From positions 1 to 64,000 of the forward strand of contig WHVA01000577.1 of the NCBI GenBank assembly GCA_015179125.1: a stretch of DNA of 64,000 bases, in the 5' to 3' direction. Made by a program: the position numbers and the translations under genes. The notes beneath the pieces are model-generated. The model searched no databases. It was not told the origin of the DNA and saw only the letters and a list, made by a program, of their open reading frames with translations. This document shows positions 58,107-64,000 of this stretch, one piece after another; position 1 is the first letter of the stretch, and each line of letters opens with the position of its first letter. The DNA is from Gautieria morchelliformis. Its lineage: Eukaryota > Basidiomycota > Agaricomycetes > Gomphales > Gomphaceae.

Positions 58107-61100
58107 AGGCGGAAATTCCGGAGTACCTGCGAGAGTTCGAGGACGCTTTTCCAAGGAGTCGTTTGATACCCTGCCTCCACGGAAGCTGTGGGACCACGCC
58201 ATCGAGTTGGAGCCTGGGTCAAAGCCCACCAACTGCAAGGTCTACCCGCTGTCACCCAAGGAGCAGGTAGAGCTCGATGCGTTCCTTGCGGAAAACCTCC
58301 GTACAGGGAGGATCCGCCCCTCCAAGTCACCCATGGCATCTCCGGTGTTCTTCATCAAGAAGAAGGATGGCTCGCTCAGACTTGTGCAGGACTACCGGGC
58401 CTTGAATGCGATCACGATCAAGAACCGGTACCCCATTCCACTCATTTCCGAACTGATCACACAACTCCGCGGGGCGAGGTACTTCACTAAGCTGGATGTC
58501 CGCTGGGGCTTCAACAATGTCCGGATCCGGGAGGGAGACGAGTGGAAGGCCGCATTCCGCACCAATCGAGGACTCTTTGAGCCACAGGTCATGTTCTTTG
58601 GCCTCACCAACAGTCCCGCCACATTCCAGACGATGATGAATGACATTTTCCGTGACATGATAGCAGAAGGGGTTGTCTGCGTCTACCTCGATGACATCCT
58701 CATTTTCACGAAAACAATGTCCGAACATCGGGAAGTCGTGCGGAGAGTGCTGGAACGGCTCCGGGAGTACAACCTGTGTCTCAAGCCGGAAAAGTGCGAA
58801 TTTGAGCGGACGCGGATAGAGTATCTTGGGGTGATTGTGTCGGAAGGAAAGGTGGAAATGGACCCAGTCAAAGTTTCCGGTGTATCGGATTGGCCCGTGC
58901 CGCGAAACAAGAAGGAGGTCCAGTCCTTCATTGGGTTTGTCAATTTCTACCGGCGGTTCATCAAGGACTTCTCCTGCCACGCCCGTGCCCTCTTCGACCT
59001 CACCAAGAAGGAGGTTGGATGGCGGTGGGGAGAGCCGGAACAGACTTCCTTTGACAAACTCAAGGAGCTGATCACTTCCGCCCCGGTCCTGATCTTTCCC
59101 GACGACTCTCGCCCTTATCGAGTCGAGGCGGATTCTTCCGACGCAGCTACCGGAGCGGTCTTGTCACAGCAGTCATCGGAAGATGGTGGGGGGTGGCATC
59201 CGATTGCCTTCTTCTCTAAGAGCCTTAGTCCGGTCGAGCGGAACTATGAGATCCATGACAAGGAGATGCTGGCAATCATCCGAGCGCTGGAGGAGTGGCG
59301 ACACTTCCTCGAGGGTGCTCTATGCCCTTTTGAGATCTGGACAGACCACAAGAACCTCGAGTATTTCCGCACGGCTAAGAAGCTGAACCGACGACAAGCA
59401 CGGTGGTCCCTACACCTGTCCCGGTTTGACTTCATGCTCCACCACCGCCCCGGCCGCACCATGGGCAAGCCCGATGCCCTATCCCGCCGCGCGGATCACG
59501 GAAGCGGAAGTGGAGACAACGCGGATATGACACTGCTCCGCCCAAGTCTCTTTGCAATCCGTGCCCTAGAAGGAGTAACTGCAGTTGGGGCGGAAGCGGA
59601 AATGCTCCGGGATATCCGGAGGCAGTACCGGAATGGAGAGAAGGAGGAGTCGGTGGTGAAGGCAGTGGAGGAACTCCGGAAGGGGCACTCACGGTCTGTA
59701 CGGGCAGCGGAATGGTCGGAACGTGATGGACTGCTCCACTTCAGAGGCAAGGTCTATGTTCCGGGTGGGGCGGACCTCCGCCGTCGCATCGTGTCCCAGC
59801 ACCATGACACACGGGTCGCTGGGCATGCTGGCAGGTGGAAGACGCTGGAGTTAGTGGCTCGGAATTACTGGTGGCCTCAGATGTCCCGCTACATCGGACA
59901 GTACGTGAAGACGTGTGACCTTTGTCTCCGAACCAAAGCGCAACGACGTCCGCCCGTCGGAGAACTTGTTCCGCTCCCGATTCCCGAATCCCGCTGGGAC
60001 ACCATCAGTGTCGACTTCATCGTTGAACTCCCAGAGTCTCATGGCTACGACGCGATCATGAACGTCGTGGATTCGGTGAGCAAGGTGTCCCACTTCATTC
60101 CGACGCACACGACGATCACAGCCCTCGGAGCGGCCCGCCTGTTCCTTGCACATGTCTGGAAGTTGCATGGGCTCCCGAAGCAAGTCGTTTCCGACCGAGG
60201 TCCGCAGTTTGTCGCGGAACTGACTCGGGAGCTCTACCGCCTGCTCGGCATAAAGCTGGCTACCACCACAGCGTACCATCCGCAGGGTGACGGACAGACG
60301 GAACGGGTCAATCAGGAGTTGGAGCAATATCTCCGCCTCTTTGTCAATGAGAGGCAGGATGACTGGGATGAGTTACTTCCGCTGGCGGAATTCCAATACA
60401 ACAACCATGTCCATTCCGCCACGCAACAGACTCCCTTCATGCTTGACTCCGGACGACACCCGCGGATGGGCTTCGAACCACGCCAGGCTGACTCCCGACT
60501 CGAGACGGTCAATGAGTTCCGAGACCGCATGGACTCCACCCTTTCGGAAGCCAAGTCGGCCCTTGCGAAGGCCAAGGATGACATGGCAAGGTACTACAAC
60601 CGACGCCGGGTTCCTGCCCCAGAGTACCAAGTTGGAGACAAGGTGTACCTAGATGCAAGTGACATCCGCACCACACGCCCTTCGCAGAAGCTTGCCCACC
60701 GCTACCTTGGGCCCTTCACAGTGACGCGGAGGGTTGGACGGAATGCATACCGCCTCCGACTTCCGATGTCCATGTCCCGCCTCCACCCCGTCTTCAACGT
60801 GGTGAAGTTACTCCCTATGCTTGAGGACCCAATTCCACGTCGGAAGGCTCATCCGCCACCTCCGCCAGAAATTGTAGATGGGGAAGAGCACTACGTGGTA
60901 GAACGGATCCTGGACAGCCGGTTTGTGCGAGGACGACTCCAATTCCTCGTGAAATGGGAAGGGTATGGGTACGAGGAGAATTCGTGGGTCCCGGAGCAAG
61001 ATGTTTCCGCTCCTGACAAACTCCGGGAGTTCTACAGGACACATCCAGGTGCCCCTCGCCGAATCCGCTCGCTGGCATTTCAATCCCTTGTGTCCCGTGC

Positions 61101-61353
61101 TTCGAGGACGCAGCACGCTAGAGGGGGGGTGATGTCAGGGGACACCCTGTTTTCCATTTCCAGTTCCGACACCACACCCAGTTCCGACTCCATTTCCGAC
61201 TCCGCTTCCGGTTCCGATTCCATCTCCGCATCCGCTTTCGGGAACGATTCCGCTTCTGGGAGAACTTCCACCAGTTCCGTTCGCCTTGCCAGTTCCACTC
61301 CAATTTCCGACTTCTGCCCCGGAACAGTGTCGGAAATCAAGCGACTCGCATAA
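58107..61353 (+). CDS. Element I Pol: RT, RNase H, integrase, chromodomain
   Basis: A 1,048-codon open frame from 58207; homology begins at about 58107 in another frame, with a 1-bp loss in a T-run near 58147. RT shows KLDVRWGFNNVRI, VMFFGLTNSPATFQ and the active site VYLDDILIF. RNase H has EADSSDAATGAVLS, DKEMLAIIRALEEW and WTDHKNLEYF. Integrase has H-H-C-C zinc residues (HHDTRVAGHAG, CDLCLRTK) and the DDE residues in SVDFIVELP, VSDRGPQFV and ERVNQELEQYL. The chromodomain is LQFLVKWEGYGYEENSWVPE. The frame continues through the polypurine tract and 221 bp into the 3' LTR, adding a Ser/Asp/Thr-rich tail. All catalytic residues are present. Confidence 0.93.
61120..61132 (+). other. Polypurine tract of element I
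   Basis: AGAGGGGGGGTGA sits immediately before the 3' LTR start at 61133 and is identical to the tract at 7068-7080. Confidence 0.85.
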
Positions 61354-61612
61354 TAGGTGGCATCAAGGGTCGATCAAGGATCAGGGGGATGCAGGGTTGA
61401 TGGCGGGTGCCAAGCGTTGTCCCTGGCTGCGCAGCGTAGTATAATACGGGCTCGCTGACATTGGGGGTCCTTAGACTTTTCTCTTTGGATTTCCCCTTGT
61501 CAGGTGAGAACCCCCTCTCTTGTATGCTCTGTTCATTTATACATACTTTGGATTTCCCCTTGTCAGTTGTGTGGTAGTGTGATCTCCACGACTAGCCAGG
61601 GTTGCCCTTACA
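61133..61612 (+). repeat. 3' LTR of element I (480 bp)
   Basis: Essentially identical to 55380-55859, with one substitution seen by eye. Its first 221 bp are also read as the C-terminal extension of Pol. Confidence 0.95.
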
Positions 61613-62104
61613 ACCACCCTCTCCCGCGGGGACCCCCATAAACGAGTGTCGGTGCCAGCATTCAACCATGAGGGGCCACCAATGGGCTTGTGTACATAAG
61701 TGAGCCCATCCAACACAATCTCACCTTGAAATGGCTCCCAATTGAGATTCGACAGAAAATCAGTCTCTTTGGCCAGCCGCCCTGGGTCATCCACGGGCAC
61801 ATCACCTGTGACTGCGGGGGCGGTGCGCACCAAGTATGTCGACACGCTGTAACTCCTGGGCAACACCCTGGAACTCGAGGCGGAAACTGGAGGATTGTTG
61901 GTACTCCAGGTTGCCCCGGTGAGCCTGCATGTCCTCATGTTTACGTGCTTGATGGGCAGGGCGCCATTGAGCATCTTGGCAGGCCTGACACTGCCATTGC
62001 CCCTTCCCATCAGGGCGCCATCCTTGGGAGCCGAACTCAGTGTTAGTGACATGAATGAGCGTATGATATCTCACACTGAGGATCGCGCCATGTTGGGCGA
62101 TCAC
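61613..62104 (-). pseudogene. Gene T, N-terminal part
   Basis: The minus-strand frame 62052-61613 reads toward element I (LAKETDFLSNLNWEPFQGEI, YVHKPIGGPSWLNAG). It would continue in the same frame at 55379 if element I were absent. An overlapping frame upstream (62104-61900) carries a finger-like CQACQDAQWRPAHQARKHE, so a frameshift or intron lies between them. An N-terminal zinc finger is usual for this protein family. Confidence 0.55.
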
Positions 62105-62871
62105 CCGGACCTGTATATGATGCCATCAGGGGCTGGTGTTACCGGATTTGGGCCACGAGAGGGAGCGTTGCAGTGGGACCGATGGCATGGACCATGAGAA
62201 GAGGCCCCAGTGTGAGCCCCAACTTGTGCGGAACACAATTTTCAGAAGTTCTGCACCGCTGGGAGGCAGGTCTATAGACTGCGGTCCATAGACCACACCA
62301 TAGACCTCCCCACTAGCACCCATCCCCACACTGCCAATGCCCGAACTAAAAACATAGACTGTGTTCCCTTCCTCACCAATCTCCCAAATGGTCACCTCCA
62401 ACCAAATCAATTCCATTATAGCAATACCAAAAGTGTAAATACCCACCATATCGTCCCCCTGTGCTTGATGTTCAAGTACAATGATGTAAGCATCTACCAC
62501 TGTTTCTCGACAGAGCAGGATCCGTTCTACAAAACATATCTCCTAAATTCACTGTCATTATAGAAAAATTCCTGCTTCCGCATAATCACATGTGTAAGCC
62601 AGATTTTTGTACCAAATCTCCATCAACTGTCCCTTTTCCATGCTACATTCCGATTACTACATCAGGAAAAACCGGGGGTGTTATGGAATGGTACGTACCC
62701 TACGTAGCACCTGTAGGCCTGTAGGTTCCCCCCCTATTACAATGTGCTCTGTAGTGCGAGCCCAATTCTGTAGTGTGCCGTAGAGCCACGTAGCCTCGCG
62801 CGGTGGCTACAGCACACTACACCAGTCATACGTAATGCCGTGCTGTGTCTAGGGTGGGTGACGTCCCAGGG
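62105..62871. other. Upstream flank of gene T, no gene assigned
   Basis: A minus-strand open frame at 62500-62126 has no recognisable domain. The segment 62690-62860 is rich in short words such as CTACGTAG and GTAGTGTGC and may be part of an old repeat. Confidence 0.35.
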
Positions 62872-63565
62872 TGTTACGTATCGAGATTTCCACTAAGTCG
62901 GAACTGGAAAGGACAGCGGCTTCAACTTATAGGTTGCGCCCCCAATGAACTATCGTCCTAGGTATTTCGGAAATGAGCCGGAAGTCGGAAAGTACTGGAC
63001 CAGAGGTTTGGTCGGAACTTGAGTCGGAACTGAGGTGGAAGGCGGAAGACGGAAGACTGATGGAGAGACTGAGATCTTGCTAGACTCGCTGTGCTAAGAA
63101 CAGGAGATGGAGCGAAGGAAATCAAGTATCGAAGGTGATTATCTGATTGCAGAATAACAGACATACATGAGGGGGGTTTTATACAAAGTGCAGAGCAACA
63201 AGTAATGGTGTTGTACTAAGCAAATTCCGGAGGAAGCGGAAGTCGAGTACAATGTGTGGGAACTAACTAACTGGGAACAATGGGACTACAAGGGGGGTTC
63301 AGGGTAAGGTAGAACAAATGGCAAAGAACAAGGGGTCGGGAAAACATATCTGACAACGAACTACAAGGGTGACCGGATATATGGTTTCGATGAATGGCGA
63401 GGTAGATCCGGTGGGTCCGAGTAATAGAGTCGAAAGAACAAGGGAAATGTACAAGGGGCGGAATGGCGGAAATGTCGGAGGGGCGGAACGTGTGGCAGAA
63501 CTATTGGAGAGGCGGAATGTATGGCGGAACTGAGGGTCGGAAGTCGGAAATGAACGGTCGTAACA
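62872..63565 (-). repeat. LTR D, copy 2 (694 bp), 3' LTR of an element to the right
   Basis: On the minus strand it runs from TGTTACGACCG (63565) to CTCGATACGTAACA (62872). A purine-rich tract (AGAAGGGAGATAC) precedes it at 63566-63578. The flanks CAGGG and GTATC do not match, so the rest of the element probably extends beyond the right edge. It is inverted relative to copy 1 at 49333. Confidence 0.8.
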
Positions 63566-63687
63566 GTATCTCCCTTCTAAGGTCGAGCCCCGCGAGACCA
63601 CAAGTCGGAATCACGTGACTTGTGAACGAACGCGTCGGAGTTTGAAATATAGGCGGGAAACAAGACGCGTTTTCCGTTTACTCCATC

Positions 63688-63999
63688 ATGAGCTCTTCAG
63701 TCGATTTCTCTAAAATGTCCAGTGCCGAGATGAAGCAGCACTTTGCTGATATTCTTGCGCAGAAGGAACTGGCCGAGAAGCCCGAAGCCGAGGAAGCCGC
63801 GCGGAAAGAGAGGGAGCGGCTGGAGGAGGAGCGCAAGGAACTGGAGCGTCGGGAGCAGGAACGGAAGGAGAAGGAGGAGCGTGACCGTAAGCGTCGCGAG
63901 GAGGAGTCGCGCGCCCGTGAAGAACAACGGAAACGGGATGCGGCCAAAAGGCTGCGGAAGAAAAGGCCGTGGCGGAAAAGGCAGGGAAGTTCCGGGTGA
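63688..63999 (+). CDS. Antisense coiled-coil ORF next to LTR D (103 codons, frameshifted end)
   Basis: It starts with the ATG of MSSSVDFSKMSSAEMKQHFA and continues as an almost uninterrupted Glu/Arg/Lys coiled coil (ERLEEERKELERREQERKEK). It lies on the strand opposite to that implied by LTR D, in the same position as the antisense ORF of element E (between pol and the 3' LTR). The end (KKRPWRKRQGSSG) is basic, whereas the neighbouring frame continues in the expected style (AAEEKAVAEKAGKFRV), so a 1-bp shift in an A-run near 63950 is likely. It matches the N-terminal half of the Agaricomycete coil-Cys-coil family as I know it. The leucine-rich frame opposite is a shadow. Confidence 0.6.
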   Translation: MSSSVDFSKMSSAEMKQHFADILAQKELAEKPEAEEAARKERERLEEERKELERREQERKEKEERDRKRREEESRAREEQRKRDAAKRLRKKRPWRKRQGSSG

Positions 64000-64000
64000 G

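Larger units (their letters stand above)
55380..61612 (+). mobile_element. Structurally complete Ty3/gypsy chromovirus, element I (6,233 bp)
   Basis: It is bounded by two 480-bp LTRs (55380-55859 and 61133-61612) and the perfect target duplication ACCAC (55375-55379 and 61613-61617). The order is gag, protease, RT, RNase H, integrase, chromodomain, polypurine tract. The self-primer site lies 2 nt inside the 5' LTR. By eye the two LTRs differ at a single position (C at 55566 region, T at 61319 region), so insertion is very recent. It interrupts gene T between two codons' worth of uninterrupted frame. Confidence 0.95.

Noticed and set aside
57663..58339. Minus-strand frames of 180-190 codons opposite element I protease
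   Set aside because: Shadows of pol caused by the TTCCG/CGGAA bias; no domain.
63697..63927. Leucine-rich, membrane-like minus-strand frame
   Set aside because: It is the exact complement of the Glu/Lys/Arg coiled-coil ORF; CTC/CTT codons arise from GAG/AAG. Not a membrane protein.

Overview
The window is from a filamentous basidiomycete, most likely an Agaricomycete. The host genes have many short introns (about 47-81 bp, with a few outliers), the conserved genes are typical fungal ones (a PAK kinase and the ATM orthologue TEL1), and the rest is dominated by chromodomain Ty3/gypsy retrotransposons, a Helitron and transposase-like multigene families common in that class. I see no tRNA, rRNA or CRISPR array.

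Layout. 1-9.2 kb: nested retrotransposon debris. It holds the 3' end of gypsy element A (integrase, chromodomain, accessory ORF, LTR), then an internally deleted gypsy element G (Gag, protease, chromodomain, LTR C), with solo LTRs of family B inserted in both its gag and its LTR. 9.2-27.6 kb: the gene island. It contains a six-exon PAK-family kinase (10170-12761, +), TEL1 (23342-13646, -, about 11 exons, roughly 3,000 aa), a four-exon hypothetical gene divergent from TEL1, and a seven-exon gene with Cys/His clusters. 27.6-31.1 kb: relics, namely an Hsp70 fragment, a broken hypothetical gene and an alternating-module tandem repeat. 31.1-43.3 kb: the 5' end of a second A element, a degenerate minus-strand gypsy element E, a family-B LTR split by a solo LTR K, and a minus-strand gypsy pol (F). 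43.3-50 kb: the 3' half of a Helitron (PIF1-type helicase plus 3' hairpin and CTAG terminus) and LTR fragments L, J and D. 50-62.1 kb: one large broken minus-strand gene of a transposon-type basidiomycete family (T). It is interrupted by a TA-flanked 799-bp TIR element and by a structurally complete, very young gypsy element I (55380-61612, 480-bp LTRs, TSD ACCAC). 62.9-64 kb: the 3' LTR of another D element and an antisense coiled-coil ORF.

Most unusual observations. (1) LTR families A, C and I share an R-region layout. A 10-nt self-priming sequence is followed by a 20-21 bp direct repeat ending in CAG, a 56-63 bp spacer that begins like a splice donor, and a second copy of the repeat ending in CAG. 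(2) The pol region of element F is packed with perfect short inverted repeats. (3) Two kinds of accessory ORF sit between pol and the 3' LTR. One is a sense ORF family shared by elements A and L; the other is an antisense Cys-cluster/coiled-coil ORF in elements E and D. (4) LTRs K and L carry dense clusters of the bZIP (Gcn4/AP-1) site TGASTCA.

The host genes appear independent of one another. The accessory regions read as repeated nesting of retroelements into other elements and into gene T, with target-site duplications that give a relative order of events.
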